Below, piece by piece: positions 34,059 to 46,450 of a stretch of 64,000 nt of DNA. The position numbers and the translations under genes were made by a program. The stretch covers positions 248,001 to 312,000 of the forward strand of contig JAPEHQ010000009.1 of assembly GCA_027405735.1 (NCBI GenBank), read 5' to 3'. The stretch comes from Mucor racemosus (lineage: Eukaryota > Mucoromycota > Mucoromycetes > Mucorales > Mucoraceae). The notes below the pieces were generated by a model, which had not been told where the DNA came from, did no database searches, and worked only from the letters and a program-made list of their open reading frames with translations. The first letter of the stretch is position 1. Each line of letters starts with the position of its first letter.

Positions 34059-34496
34059 TTAATCGAAAAGACCTACAAAGAAAGAATATTTTAATAAACT
34101 TGCATTATATTATCACAAAACACACAAAAAAACTTACCGAAACCCATATCATCATCAGACTCTTCCTTCTCCTCTTCCTTCTCCTCCTCAGCGGGAGCAT
34201 CGGAAGCACCACCAGCAGCGGCACCAGCAGAGGCAGCAGGTCCGGAACCAGGAGCACCAACGTTCAAGAGAAGGGCCTTGAGGTCTTGACCAGCGAGGGC
34301 CTTGGCGTAGAGAGAGAACCAGATGGGTTCAACCTCAACACCGGCAGCGGCAACAAGGGTTTGGAGCTTGTCAGCCTGTATGTATAAATGTTAATAAAGT
34401 ATAATCAAATGTCAGTATAATAAAACTTACGGTGATCTCAACATTGTCATCTTGGAGGATGAGAGCGGCGTAAACGACAGCAAGTTCAGCAGACAT
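34059..34496 (-). CDS. RPP1: 60S acidic ribosomal protein P1
   Basis: Three exons (34496-34431, 34375-34138, 34072-34059) give 105 residues. It begins [20 protein letters not shown], continues through an Ala/Gly-rich hinge, and ends in the conserved acidic tail [17 protein letters not shown]. The last 14 nt form a separate exon that restores the GLFD ending; without it the frame runs into the intron. P1 pairs with P2 on the ribosomal stalk and recruits elongation factors and the GTPase centre. The length and ending are exactly those of the family. Confidence 0.97.
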
Positions 34497-35000
34497 GCTA
34501 TAATATAATAAGATATGATTAATTTTTACAAAGTCTAATATGGATACAATTGTTCAATCAACATTTTTCCATTCAAATACAAAAAATCGATAAATGTATA
34601 TGATTATTCTATTTCATTTTTGATAACAATAATGTAGATGGATTGTTGCTGTTGATTGACATTTCATATAATATTGATGGATTTGGTATCTACATACGCG
34701 CAACGGATGGATGTAATTTGAAGGAGGAATCAATGATACACACATTCAATGGTTAGATATATAACATCATGAATTTAACCGAGTCACCGTTATTGCGGTC
34801 GATGGTGGCGGGTTGAAAGGATTTGTTCGGCGGGAGGGGGGCGTTTTCTTTTTTTTTTTTTTTTTGGTAAATTTTTTTTATACAGATGAATTTTGGAGAA
34901 TTTTTACTTTATGAATACAGCTTTATTTTTTACTTTTATCGATTACCATGATATTAAAAGATATCGCATAATAATAATAATATATTTTTTCAAAAGCTAT
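34497..35000. other. Intergenic, promoter region of the P1 gene
   Basis: Contains a G-rich stretch (34825-34850) next to a long T run, upstream of the P1 start. No coding sequence or RNA gene recognised. Confidence 0.4.
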
Positions 35001-36384
35001 TTAAAAGTGAGAAATGGTACCATTTTCAAGGAAATCAATCAAGTCAACTTCTTCACGTCTTTTCTTCATACGAGCCTTAATTTGTTGACGTTCTCTTTCG
35101 AGCATGGTTAAAATGATAAATTGTTCAGATCTTTCTTGTTCCAATTCAGTTGATTTTATCTTTTGCCAATTGAGATGTTTATTACATTTTCGACTTTGTG
35201 AGCATTTAGTAAAACCTTTTGAAGTTACAGTAGCTTCATTTGCATCAGCCAAGACGATAATTTGATCATTTTCTTTAATGTGGTCCACTTTTTCCCATAT
35301 AGTATCTGGCCATGCAATTCTTGAATCAAACCCGCAGATATCCTCTTGATCAGTTTGTTGTATTAATAATTTTAATAATGTAGATTTATGTTCGCCCATA
35401 GTAATTAAGGATTTAGCATGTAATTTTTCTTCCTTGACTCGATTTAATCTTGTTCGATCATCCATGTCTGCAAAGCTACTTAATCTTGCCCTTGATAATG
35501 GGTTATAAGGTTGGTCTTCCAACGACATGGTGGCATTTCTCTTTTTAAGCTCTGCTAATTCGATACGAGCACGAGCTACTTGCATTCCACAAGTATCTGA
35601 ACAGTATCTACTAAGGTTGCCTTGGTGTGTACCTATTCTTGCTGGCTTTATACAGGCTGGATTATGACAATTAGGCTTCCATAAAGTTTCTTTTCCTGTA
35701 ACTATAATACGATAGGTTTAGGATAAAAACTTTTGTAAAAAATGTATATTAAAAAATACTTACTTTTTGCGCAGTTTTCACAATAGTAAAGGTCAATAAA
35801 TTCGCTTTGTTTTTCACTAATTTTAATACATTCACCATGAAACCATTCGTTACATTTATCACAAGCAATCATGAACTCTTTTACATCGTAAGGTCTTTTA
35901 CAAATGCAATAAAGTTCATTATTGTTATCGTTTGGAGGCCTTTGTTGCTGCTGTTGTTGTTGAGGTGGTGGTGTTGTAGGTGTAGATGGTGTTGCAGGCT
36001 CTGATGTATTGTTTTTTTGTAACGGAGGTCTACCTCTTTTGACTTTCTTTACAGGCTATTATAAAAATATATTTTTAGCGCACGTATTTAGTATTTTATT
36101 TATGAAAAATACTTACTCGACTATCATCTTTTTCTATACTTCTTTTTGGTGTAGTTGGCATGGCAACGGATGGTGATGATGATAATGATAACGGTGGTTG
36201 TGATTGTGGTGGAGGAGTTGAAAGAGATTGTTGCTGTTGCGGTGGTGGTAATGTGGCATTTGTTAATGGTGTTGATGATGATGATGATGATTTCTTTTCT
36301 TCGTCAGTTTCAGTTGTATCGCCACCTCCATCAGAAACTATGTCTGAAGAAGAAGTTTGTATAGGGTATGGTTGCTGCTGCTGC

Positions 36385-36439
<55 letters not shown>

Positions 36440-36587
36440 GCTGTGATGGGTATGATGTTTGTTTATAATGTTCTTCAGGTGTTTCTACAGGTTGCCATTT
36501 TAATACAGGGCTAATACGTTTTCGTAAAGGCAAACGGTTTGAACTGCTGCTACCAATATGCTCAAGGTTTTCAACTTGTTCAGACAT
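35001..36587 (-). CDS. SPP1: COMPASS subunit Spp1/CFP1-like PHD-finger protein
   Basis: Three exons (36587-36117, 36055-35764, 35701-35001) give 487 residues. The N-terminus is low complexity, with a poly-Gln run of over 20 residues near 36377-36440 and Ser/Pro-rich stretches. The PHD finger at about residues 204-255 reads YCICKRPYDVKEFMIACDKC, then NEWFHGEC, then YYCENC, the Cys4-His-Cys3 pattern that reads histone H3K4 methylation. A second Cys cluster CHNPACIKPARIG...YCSDTCGM and a coiled C-terminal region match the Spp1/CFP1 family. Spp1 guides the Set1 complex, which methylates H3 lysine 4. The CXXC DNA-binding finger of animal CFP1 is absent, as in other fungi. Nuclear. Confidence 0.92.
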
Positions 36588-37217
36588 TTTGTTTTGTGTG
36601 GTGTGAAATTAATAAGGAAAGAAAGAAAGAGAGAGAGAAAGAAAAAAAAAGGATCAAGTTAACTATCAATGATGATTTTTCTTTTCGTTGATTAAAGTAT
36701 TATAAAAAAACGAGGAGTAATGTAATATAAAAAGAAAAAAAGAGGATTTCAAGTTATTTAAAAAAGGGGAGAGAAAGTATTTTTTTGTAGTAAAAAAAAG
36801 AAAAAAAAAAAAAAAAAAAAAGGAAAAAATTGAGCAAGGTTGTAGAATAAAGATTGTCGCTCTCCCACTGGTTTTTTACCAGTAAAAAACTAAAAAATTG
36901 CTGTTGTTTTACAGCAGTGACGAAGGACGCTGTGATTGAATCAAATTGCAATCGAAAAACGGTTGTATTTATGAGTCAAATACATTTTGAATTGAAAAGC
37001 GAAAAATGTCTAAAAAATGTATTCATGTATAAAAGGTTCAAATAAATTATCATTAGAAGTTCTATTTTTTTGATGTGATACAATTATAGTTTTTATTTTC
37101 ATTTTTCCCTGTTTGAATTCGTTGAAACGTCGGATATAAAACAAGTTGATTTCCTCTTTTTTTTTCATTCCTTTTCTTTTTCCCGGTTATCTTTACCTTT
37201 TTCTTTGCTTTTAAAAA
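36588..37217. other. Divergent promoter region between SPP1 and the 90-aa gene
   Basis: Holds GA-rich and A-rich homopolymer runs (36620-36650, 36783-36824). Short ORFs here overlap the homopolymers and are not credible genes. Confidence 0.45.
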
Positions 37218-37604
37218 ATGTTAAAGTCTTTGACAAATATTGGAGTTTGCGTGGGTGTTGTTTTTGGTACAGCTGCCACTTATTTAGGGTAGGAAGAAAT
37301 CCCTTGAATAATATACCTTTTTCTAAACCATGATTTACATTAGACATAGGCAACATCGACCCTTCAAATATACGGCAGCATCTATTGTTGCACTTATTGG
37401 TAAAAAAAGAAAACATTACATTTTGTTGCAGGAAATTTGGTCTAATTTTATATTGCAGGAATAAGAGAATTAATCGTAAAGACAACTTCAAGGAGCCATT
37501 TATCTCCATTGCAACACTTGAAAGTCTTGAATTACCAACCACGATCAATTTTCAACTCTATTTCACCACCTATACCACAATATGTTCATAGCCGATGCAT
37601 CTAA
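37218..37604 (+). CDS. Small hypothetical protein (90 aa), possible membrane protein
   Basis: Three exons (37218-37288, 37344-37399, 37459-37604) join in frame to 90 codons plus stop. It begins MLKSLTNIGVCVGVVFGTAA, a plausible membrane or mitochondrial-type segment. A short basic loop and a second hydrophobic stretch (TAASIVALIGIRELIV) follow, then a basic C-terminal tail. I do not recognise the family. Support comes from consistent splice sites that keep the frame and a Kozak-like AAAAAATG. A competing acceptor at about 37430 would give an early stop. The gene lies between two confident genes and converges with the membrane-protein gene downstream. It is too fragmented to appear as a long ORF. 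Confidence 0.6.
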
Positions 37605-37780
37605 CAGCATCAACAGACACAAATGCCCTTGTATTATATTTATATAAACATATACCTTTCTTTTTAAGCAATTTAACAAAAAAAAAAAAAAGTTTCATAT
37701 AGTACAGTATATATTAAAAAATTCCACATGGAAAAAAGAATGGTCTAAAAGTCAACTTTTTTTAATATATTTCAGAATCC

Positions 37781-39239
37781 TCATTTTTTACTGTTACTCT
37801 TGTGAGAATTTAATCCTTTGTGCTCTTGATATTCTGCTTCATCTTCTTCTATGCTACTCAATACGGAAGAACCCGTATCATTTGTATTTTGATGATAGCT
37901 TTTATTTCCATTTTCCACTGTCTTTTTAGGGTGAAAAATCAAAATAACAATAACCCAAATAACAATACATAAAATATTAACTATTACAAGATCAAATTAG
38001 CTTCATTTTTCAATATATGTGTGCCTAAATAATACTTGCTGTTACAAATAAAAAAATCCGCTAAAAATTTACGTTGGTTAATGATTTTTCTATCCGTTAA
38101 ACCATCAGCACTGAGAATGATGAAACATGTAGAAAATAAGAAGAGTGCTACGGAAAGTAATAGATTCAAATCTTGGAAATATCTCATCCTGTGTGTGATA
38201 AATTGTGCATCATTTTGATGTTTACTATTGCTAAGTAACTTCTTGAATCTAAAATGTGAAACGCCACCGAGAAGTGAAATGATAAACATTTCTATTTTGA
38301 AAAAAAAAAAAAAAAAAAAAAAAAAATCAGCCCTCTTGTAATGTGCTGCTAATTGTTTTGTTTCTACCTATTCCATATATAAGTTGTGGCATTATTTCTT
38401 TATAAGTATAATCGTAAATATCTCTTGAGAAATTGTATTGTAATACAGGAAACAAAATGATGTTCAAAAGCGTCCTTGATCCATTGAATTAATATGAAAT
38501 CAAGAAACACAAAATTATCCAACTTACATCACGATATAAAACTTGAATTCTTTGCTACTCATAAATCTAGCTCTTGCTACAAGATTAGCAAGGTATTTCC
38601 AAAAGCATTGCAATAGTAATAAGGTCCCACTACATTTTACCAAGTTAATTCTCCTTTTTCAACATGTTGAAACACTTTTTTTTTTTTTTCTTTACATTTG
38701 TAACGAAAATCCAACGCATAGACTATAATCTTTATATAAAAATATGAGTAAAACGAATTGAATTCAGTATCATATGATATACCAGTTGGTGTGATTAAAT
38801 CTCGATCCGCTTGAGCCCATAGAAATTCTGGTTTAGTTACAATGTGTCCAAACACTTGAATAAATCCCTCTTCATATTTGACTTTGCAGCTTGCCATATC
38901 TAAATACCTCAGGAGAAAAAAGAAATCACATTTATAAATATATATATAACACGAGTTAAAAAAAAAAACTAAGACTACTTACCATAATACAGTTGAAACG
39001 GTAGCATAACAAGAATCAATACCGAAACTATGCTTTTCAATTCACCTCTTTTGAATTTAGAAAAATACAGGCAGTCGAATCCTCCCGTTGTTTGCATGCG
39101 GTGAATAAACCAAAACAGCACATAACTAAAGCCGACAGCTCTTTCTATATGTCATATTAGATCAAAAAATCAGTGGAATTGGTATATGTATACATAGTAG
39201 GTACGTACGCAAAAAACTGAAATCACTCAGATGGGTCAT
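37781..39239 (-). CDS. Predicted seven-helix (GPCR-like) membrane protein, uncharacterised
   Basis: Eight exons (39239-39209, 39144-38983, 38899-38783, 38729-38696, 38629-38528, 38474-38368, 38291-38046, 37980-37781) give exactly 333 codons (332 aa plus stop), with all splice phases agreeing. Hydrophobic segments include GFSYVLFWFIH, SIVSVLILVMLPFQLYY, SLCVGFSLQIGTLLLLQCFW, IVMTLLNIILFPVL, MFIISLLGGV, LLLSVALFLFSTCFIILSA and NILCIVIWVIVILIF. That would suit about seven transmembrane helices with a hydrophilic Ser/Glu-rich C-terminal tail. One exon is only 34 nt, and intron 6 holds a 26-nt homopolymer. I do not recognise the family; a GPCR-like fold is inferred from topology alone. The start could lie further upstream. 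Confidence 0.75.
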
Positions 39240-40489
39240 GTATAAGAAAGAAAGAAAGTTTATTATTAGTAAAGAAGAAAGAATTAGTTACTATTATACT
39301 ATTCTCCTCATTTTACTTTCGAGTAACTGGCAAATAACATAACAGACTCGACACCAGCAAAAGAAAGGGGCTAATTGCATGGTATAGCAAAATTATGTAT
39401 TGTATTTTAATGTTGCATTGAGCAGTAGTAGCATGAAAAATAAAGCAGCAGTATATTACAGCTCTTACAGACAATAGGAGCAACAGTCAGCTACAATTTT
39501 GTATATGCTTGTTTTATATTTGAAATACTATGGTAACCCTAGGCTCTTTCTTTTGAATGAAATATTGTAAAAAGGAGACTATACAGATTTGCTGACAAAT
39601 ATACTGTTTCTATGCAATACTTATAAAAATATATTCATGATGAATTTCCATAATTTTCCTTTTACAATACAATACGTTTTGTGTGTGTATCAAATAGTTT
39701 ATCATCATATTTTGTATATATATGTGCAGAATCAGTCATTTTTGTCTGTTGTTTTCACATAAACGTATCTAGTTACTCTGTATAGAACTTCGAATTAACC
39801 ATGTTTCCACGCGTTTAAATAAAATAGCATGATGTTTTTTCGTATTTTTGTGCTGCTTGTACCACACACATGAGCGTACCTCAGTCATCGAAACAAAAGG
39901 GCCTGGTACTCAACTGTAGAACAGTTCGACATTAAAAATGGATGGTTTTGTTTCCAACATCAAAAAAGTCTTTTCTGAATTGTCCTATCTGCACTAGTCT
40001 AGGTCCAAACTAATAACGGGATAGATACATAACCTGGATACATTTAAAAGAAATGGTTCTTTTTGTTCTCAAAATAAGTATACAAAAAAAAAAAAAGTTG
40101 GCATGTTATTGGTATCTACTTACATAATGAATTAATAATCTACTTGAAGAATACATTTACTTTATCCCTCTTTAGAAATACAAGAAACACAAGATTTATA
40201 AAATCAATTCAGAACAATATTGTTGTAGATCATTCAGGGGGAAAGTGGTTTTGATTTAACGCCCGGAAGTGCAGTTTTGACAGGCAGAAAATATGATTGT
40301 TTCAAATAATAATGATTAATAAACGCAACATTTTCTTAACATTTATAAGCAATTGAAGCAGTTTAATCTAATGCTAACTTATTTCAGTGGCACAATAATG
40401 CTTTTGTATCTAACGATAGGCGCATTATGCTTCCCGTTCCTGAATTCATTTTATATCACACGAATGATTCGAAAAAAATAAAGTTTACT
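39240..40489. other. Intergenic, nothing recognised
   Basis: AT-rich spacer upstream of the seven-helix gene. No protein-like ORF, RNA gene or known repeat copy seen before family B starts near 40490. Confidence 0.4.
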
Positions 40490-41590
40490 GTTATTTCCCT
40501 AAAAACAGAGGCCCGATGTTTCATCCCTGCCCAACTTTTTTTTTCATCAAATAACAAGAAAAAATATACGCAGATGTACCTGAGATGCTCAATTTTAATC
40601 TGAAAACAAGTATCCAAAAACGTTCTATTTTCTGTAATTGATATTAATTTTTAAGCGTTAATGTTTCAGATTTTTACAGGTATTTCACTGCTAAAATTAA
40701 AAACTTTGAGCCTTCATATCTTTACGAAAAATTAAGCTACACTTACAATTCTTAATAATGAAACTTACTTGTTTTAAAGCGCTTTATAACATATTTTAAA
40801 ATAAAAAAATTCTGACTACTTTTATTTTTTTTTCATTTTTTTTGGCATTTCTGTAGTAGATTTCAAAATATTGGTTAAATTGAGCAGCATTTTTTTAACA
40901 TTCATCCCATCAACCTCGTTGAGCTCTCTTGGATCCAATTTAGTTTTTTTCAAAATATTGATTTCTCGTAGAGATATCCTCAAAAATGTGTACAAGAGAA
41001 TACCATCGTTTCTAGGTTCTTTTTTCCCCTTGTATACCCTCATCCCAAATTCTGAATTTGAAAAAAAAATTGACAAGAATCGTATTTTCTCTACGAAAAA
41101 TGTAGCTAGAAGGCTCTACAATAGCTATATTAATAGATAATTTTGCTGCTCATCACATAAATTGCTTATATGTGAAGCATATTTATAAAAAGTGATGTGT
41201 ATTTATAAAAAACCTGCAAAATTTCAATCGTATTTTGCACAAAATTTAATGTGAAACATTTGGTCAAATCTTATTTAAATGGATGCAGAATTTAAATATG
41301 TAAAAAAAACATTTAATGCGCTAGGTCGACTTATTTTGCAGTTCATGAGCATTTAAATGATTTGATTTTTTGAATCATTTTTCGTTCATTATTTCATTAA
41401 ATCTATTTTGAAACCCCGTTATGAAAGTTTTAAGCTGTGAATAAACTATTATTTTGATTATCTCGACGAAGAATTAATATTTTTTGCTAAACCAAAAAAT
41501 TCAGGATAGCTTTTAGTTGGATCTATCTTGCGAATATAAAAAATTAACATTTCAAGTGAAGTGCTAATATATAATCGATTGTTTCAGGCC
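40490..41590 (-). repeat. Dispersed repeat family B, copy 2 (inverted)
   Basis: Reverse complement of 31076-32150, with moderate divergence and small indels. The short ORFs at 40822-41140 are part of the repeat (the block coding GMRVYKGKKEPR exists in both copies), not genes. Confidence 0.85.
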
Positions 41591-42357
41591 ATATCAACTT
41601 TGGTCAATGTTTCATATACCATTTAAAATTACAAATAGCGCCAAATCAGAAAAAACAAGCATATTATATGGCAACGACGAGATACCGAAACTAATAAGTA
41701 AACGTTATATTTATGTATAATCAAAGCTGTAATGCAATTTGTTTCATAAAAACCTGCCATTTTGCAGCGCTTATTTAGATGAATCTTTAAAGATGAAAAA
41801 AACAACAATTTGTGATTACATTCTTAGTTTGATAAAATTCAATGCCCAAATGAATTAATTTAGAGTCTAAATAAAATCTCCAAAGATTTGGATGTCATTT
41901 GCGGTGAAATGTAAAAGCTAGTGTCTTTTACGATAGTGAATACTTTAGCTTTAGCTATATTCGTAAAGCTATCATTGGATTAAAATATTGAATCAAATAC
42001 TACGGCACTATCAAAAACCTGATAAAAAGGTACATATATGTGATAGCAAAAATTAATCATATATAATCCATAGTAGAACCATGTAATACTCCAATTTGTT
42101 TGAATGAGTATGGGTCACTGCGATAAATAAAAGATAATCTCATTTTACATACAGATTAAACAATGTTAAATGTTATTTTAGATTTGAAGAATAATAAATT
42201 AACCATCAATAGTATTACAAACATCATATGATGCTATATTTTCTTGTTATTTACGTATGATACTATGGCTTTGTTGTTTATTCTTCATATATGTAATTAA
42301 TGACGATAAATAATGAGAAATGATGGAGCAAATACTATAACGAATAAGATTCTAATT
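41591..42357. other. Intergenic, nothing recognised
   Basis: AT-rich sequence downstream of the GMC oxidoreductase gene. No feature that I can support. Confidence 0.4.
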
Positions 42358-44467
42358 TTAATTTTTCTTGTATTTATTCTTGTAAGCGTTCTTGATGATA
42401 TCAGCAGCCTTTTCAGCAATACCATAAGTGGGTTGCATCAAGTGTGAGGAGACCTCGAGAGGCATGATGGAAGCATCAACAACACGCAAGTTGGAAGTAC
42501 CGTAAACCACAAGAGCGGGGCTGACAACACCACCGAGCTCTTTGGGAAGCATAGCACAAGTACCAACAGGATGCCAGTCAGAACGAACATTGTTGGTCAA
42601 CCAAGCCCTGACATCTTCTTCAGAAGTAACATTCATACCAGGTTCGACCTCACCACTGTTAAGATCGCCGAGACCAGGAGAAGCAGTAATGATTTTACGA
42701 GCAAGTTTAGTAGAAGCAACATGAACATCAATGTCCATAGGGTGAGAGTAGTATTGAGGGTTGATAACAGGAGGATCTTCGATATCAGAAGAGTTAATGT
42801 GAGTATAACCACGACTCAAGGGAGCGATCAAGACGTGGTTAACGGTTTGATATTTTTTGTTTTTCAAGTCGACGTTGCCAACGCCACCATAACCAGGAGT
42901 AAGATTGATTTCAATAGGAGACAAGTAGTTTTCTTCATATCGAGAGGCAATGATAGAGTATTGCTTCTTCAATAATTCAACATTAGTGGCGTTAGTAGAG
43001 GCATAGTAGTTGGCCCATTCGTCTGTAGAATCACGGATTTTTGCAGCGAATTCCTTACCAGAGACAAACTCTGTTTCGTTAAAGAGTTGCTCGGGAGTGG
43101 GGTAACCAAGATTGTTAGGTGTAGTTGTCCAGATACCAGTTTTGTTAGTCTCATATTGTTTTCTTTGTTCTTGAGCAAGAGTATCGTTGGTAAAGACACT
43201 ATTAGTAGTATAACCAGAAATGTTGGTAGTAGAAACAGTGACAGCATGAACATGATCTTGCATGTTAGAACCGACACCAGGTAAATCAATTAAAGAGTGA
43301 ACACCAGCAGCAGAAACAATATCCTTGCTACCAATACCAGAAACTTCCAATAACTTGGGAGAACCGATAGCACCAGATGAGAGAATAACTTCATAACGAG
43401 CATTGATGGTTTTCTTTTGATCCTTATTACCAGTGGGATACCATTCGACACCAGTGGCCTTGAGAGGTTCGTTACCTTTTTGTTGAGCAAATACAACACG
43501 GGCAACGGTGTGGTTAGCCAATACATTGAGATTATTACGGCTAGTGTAAGGAGCAATGTAACCAGCATAAGAATCAATACGTTGAGCAGTTTCAGGGTTC
43601 AAAATGTTGGGAGTGGTAGAATAGCCAGCCAAAGTACCATTCAAGAGATCAGGAAGAGCAGTGAAATCAAGGGTTTTAAGGGACGAATTCCAGCTTCCAG
43701 ACTGAGGGAACTCGTAGTTGGTAAAAGAGACATCAATAGGCCCCTTTTTACCGTGAGCATTCTTTTGATAAGTGGCACCATATTCAATTTGAGCAGCAGT
43801 AGGAGGTGTAAATTTTTCAACCTTTTTAAAGTACTTGAACAAGTTGGCACCGTTCCATCCAGGGTTACCAAGCTCTTCCCAAGCATCATAATCCTTCAAA
43901 CCGCCACGAGTCTATAATTTTACAAAGTTAATAATAATCAAAATGTTTTTTTTTTTTAATCCAACTTACCCAAACAAGACCATTGACAGCACTACCACCA
44001 CCGAGCAATCTACCGGTAGCAATAGAAAGACTTCTGTTACCCATGCCTTCTTGAGGAGTAGTAGGGACAAGAGGGCAGAGATCAGTACCAACAGCTTGGC
44101 CGTACCTATATTTTTATGCAGAAAAATGTCAGAAAATTGAAACCTTAATTAAATTAAAGTTTGAGAAATATACTTACATGCCAGGGGCATAAACAACGAA
44201 TTGATCATTGGCATTGGGACCAGACTCGAGAACAGCAACAGTGATATTCTTGTTTTCGGTGATACGACTAGCCAAAGCCAAACCTACAAATTACATGTTA
44301 GAAATCATTATCTAGATATTGGCTGTTTAATGTAATTTACCAGCTACACCACCACCAACGATAACATAATCGTAGATATCAGTGGAAGGAAAATCGTTGT
44401 TTTGATGAGCAGAAGCAAAAGAAGCAAATGCAATAACTACAGTGACAATAGCGGCGGTAATCTTCAT
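42358..44467 (-). CDS. Secreted GMC-family FAD oxidoreductase (aryl-alcohol oxidase-like)
   Basis: Four exons (44467-44341, 44283-44178, 44105-43970, 43911-42358) give 640 residues, normal for the glucose-methanol-choline family. An N-terminal signal peptide (MKITAAIVTVVIAFASFASA) directs secretion. The FAD dinucleotide motif is YVIVGGGVAGLALA, formed across the first splice junction, with the ribose-binding Glu in VAVLESG. GMC signature 1 is GRLLGGGSAVNGLVW and signature 2 is GAIGSPKLLEVSGIG. The catalytic His is in SDWHPVGTCAM, and the second His is in SSHLMQPTYGIAEKAADII. Several N-glycosylation sites fit a secreted enzyme. Such enzymes oxidise alcohols or sugars and release H2O2; the exact substrate cannot be told. 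The long last exon shows codon use biased toward C/G endings, suggesting strong expression. Confidence 0.93.
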
Positions 44468-45849
44468 TTTTAAAGAAGTAAATGATAATGATTAAATCCA
44501 TCAAACTTTTGACATTTTCTTTTATACATGTTCAAGGCCTGGCTCCGAATTTGATGTGTCAGATCCTGCAAAATAAGTTATGTTACTGGTATATTAGGGG
44601 TTTAATTTTGACTCTGAAATGGATTTGTAATTTCTTAGCGATAGCTTATCACTTACGAATTTGATTAATAATTTTACTATGTTTGCTTAGAACCCTTAAT
44701 ATGATCGTATTCTTAATAGCACAAGCGGATGTTCTGATAATCTTTTATGATATCAATACATTTATAATCATTAAAAATGGATTGTACATTTTGCCACAAA
44801 GTGTTTATCGTCATTTCAGTTCCATGTAGCGAAAAACTGCATTATCGTACATTGATTTGAAGTGACAGTTACTATGTATGTTTCGAGTCGGTAAACAGTT
44901 ATTGTAAAATTGAGTGAATCAAAGTCTACCCTTGAAATTGCAGATCATTGCTTTCAATGTATTCCTCTCAACCCCTAAAGCATGTATAATGCATTTGATA
45001 ATTTCATCAGATCAAGCCCTTATTTCATCATATTGGTAAGAAGAGCCATGTAACCCTCCATGGACCTTGTTTCTTCCACGAACAGAGGCTTACTGATCAT
45101 GACAAATTATACATTGAATCACAGATCGTTGTATAGATTATCGTCACTGTTGTTTCACAAAAAGTTCTCGGTGTGCAACGTGGAATAGGTTCATATTATC
45201 TCAATTTCTGCATGTCTATTAGTCATGTTTATAAATCAATAAGCGATATACAGCACTAATCGATAAGAGATATACAGTTATTTGTGCAATGAATGTTGAA
45301 AATAAACAGAATAAACTATCTGGAAAAAGCAGGGATTTTCTTGAAAAAATGTTGAGAATAATCTAGAAACAGTGCCAACATGATAGCTTAATTCACTATT
45401 TAAAACAACCTTAAATTTCGAATATGTCGGCGTTGCTCATTCCAAAATAACAAGTAGTTTAGCCATTAGGCTATTTTCTAAAGGGATTTCGAGCCCTTCT
45501 AATATTCCTGAAAACTTGATCGGGAATACTTGTGATCTATAAGATAGATAGTAGTACTGTATATCTCTCTCAATAAAATGTGTTATTCAGTCGTTTTGTG
45601 AGTATCAAAATAAGCAGCAAATCAAATGTTCTTGTAAAAGCTCCAAACTGAATGTAATTCTTTTAAAGGGTTCTTGAAAGCCACATAAGCATAATTTACT
45701 ATGATAGATATTGCAAAAAAATGATCACCCAAAGCCATATTCTCTTATCTGAACCTTTATTTGGAGATTTAATCTATATCAAAGCATTTCATCTTTCGCC
45801 ACAGGAACTTAAGCAAAAATTACATGGTATGATAGGCATGGTAACAAAT
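44468..45849. other. Intergenic, nothing recognised
   Basis: Upstream region of the GMC gene. AT-rich, with no credible ORF and no clear copy of the window's repeat families. Confidence 0.4.
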
Positions 45850-46190
45850 GCTACAGCCAAATAAAAGAAGAAAAGCAAAGACGAAGATTGTTGAACAAGA
45901 ACATAGCTCGTACCAAAAGCGAATTACAGAAAAGACATCAAGAGTTTCACCAATTAAGATATCCCAATAAGGAACCAGCAGAAGTAACCAAATTATATAC
46001 AATTACTCAAGAGAATAGTTGCTGCCTGAATAATGCTGAACAAGACTCTTTGAACGATGAAATTTTGTATTCAAGAAATACTTTCTTTGGTAGTACCGAC
46101 AATGGTCTTGTTAATATGACTGAAACAGCATCATTTGATTATAAACAGGTTTCAAAAACCACATTGAACTTTACAATTGTTATTTAGTTT
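45850..46190 (+). pseudogene. Fanzor/TnpB-like nuclease remnant, 5' part
   Basis: Open stretch coding a basic coiled segment (RRRLLNKNIARTKSELQKRH), then LRYPNKEPAEVTKLYTITQE and FFGSTDNGLVNMTETASF. The last block has the look of a RuvC-I strand with its catalytic Asp (STDNGL). The reading stops at about 46187 where repeat C-related sequence begins. It goes with the piece at 47465-48195 on the same strand. I infer the family from the C-terminal piece. Confidence 0.5.
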
Positions 46191-46389
46191 TAGAAAATGA
46201 TGGTATATATTATAAGCATAAAGAAAATTACTTGTATCCTTTTCTTAAATAATATATACTGCAAATGGTACTTCTTTAAAAAAAAGGGATAGGTCAATCA
46301 AAATGATGAAAATTTTCATATCTGTTCATAAACCTACATTTTTCTACTAGAAAAACTGTCTGTTATATCATACATTCATTAAAAAATTG

Positions 46390-46450
46390 CAAAAGCGAGC
46401 CCTTAGAGCGACGCCGTAATTGAGCATAGCAAGATTGAACGACTAAGTCT
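46390..46450 (-). other. Conserved GC-rich block (copy 3)
   Basis: Inverted copy of the block at 22579-22645 (GCGAGCCCTTAGAGCGACGC ... GCATAGCAAGATTGAACGAC on the plus strand). Confidence 0.6.

Noticed and set aside
34055..34387. Plus-strand 110-codon ORF rich in Ser/Gly
   Set aside because: Antisense of the ribosomal protein P1 gene, whose minus-strand product is unmistakable.
36160..36468. Plus-strand ORF with a long poly-Cys run
   Set aside because: It is the antisense of the CAG/CAA poly-Gln tract of the SPP1 gene, not a gene.
40822..41140. Two overlapping ORFs of 84-89 codons
   Set aside because: They lie inside repeat family B, which has the same sequence in decayed form at 31560-31800.
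42542..43917. Several plus- and minus-strand ORFs of 60-166 codons inside the GMC gene
   Set aside because: They are other-frame readings of the long GMC exon; the minus-strand frame has all family motifs.
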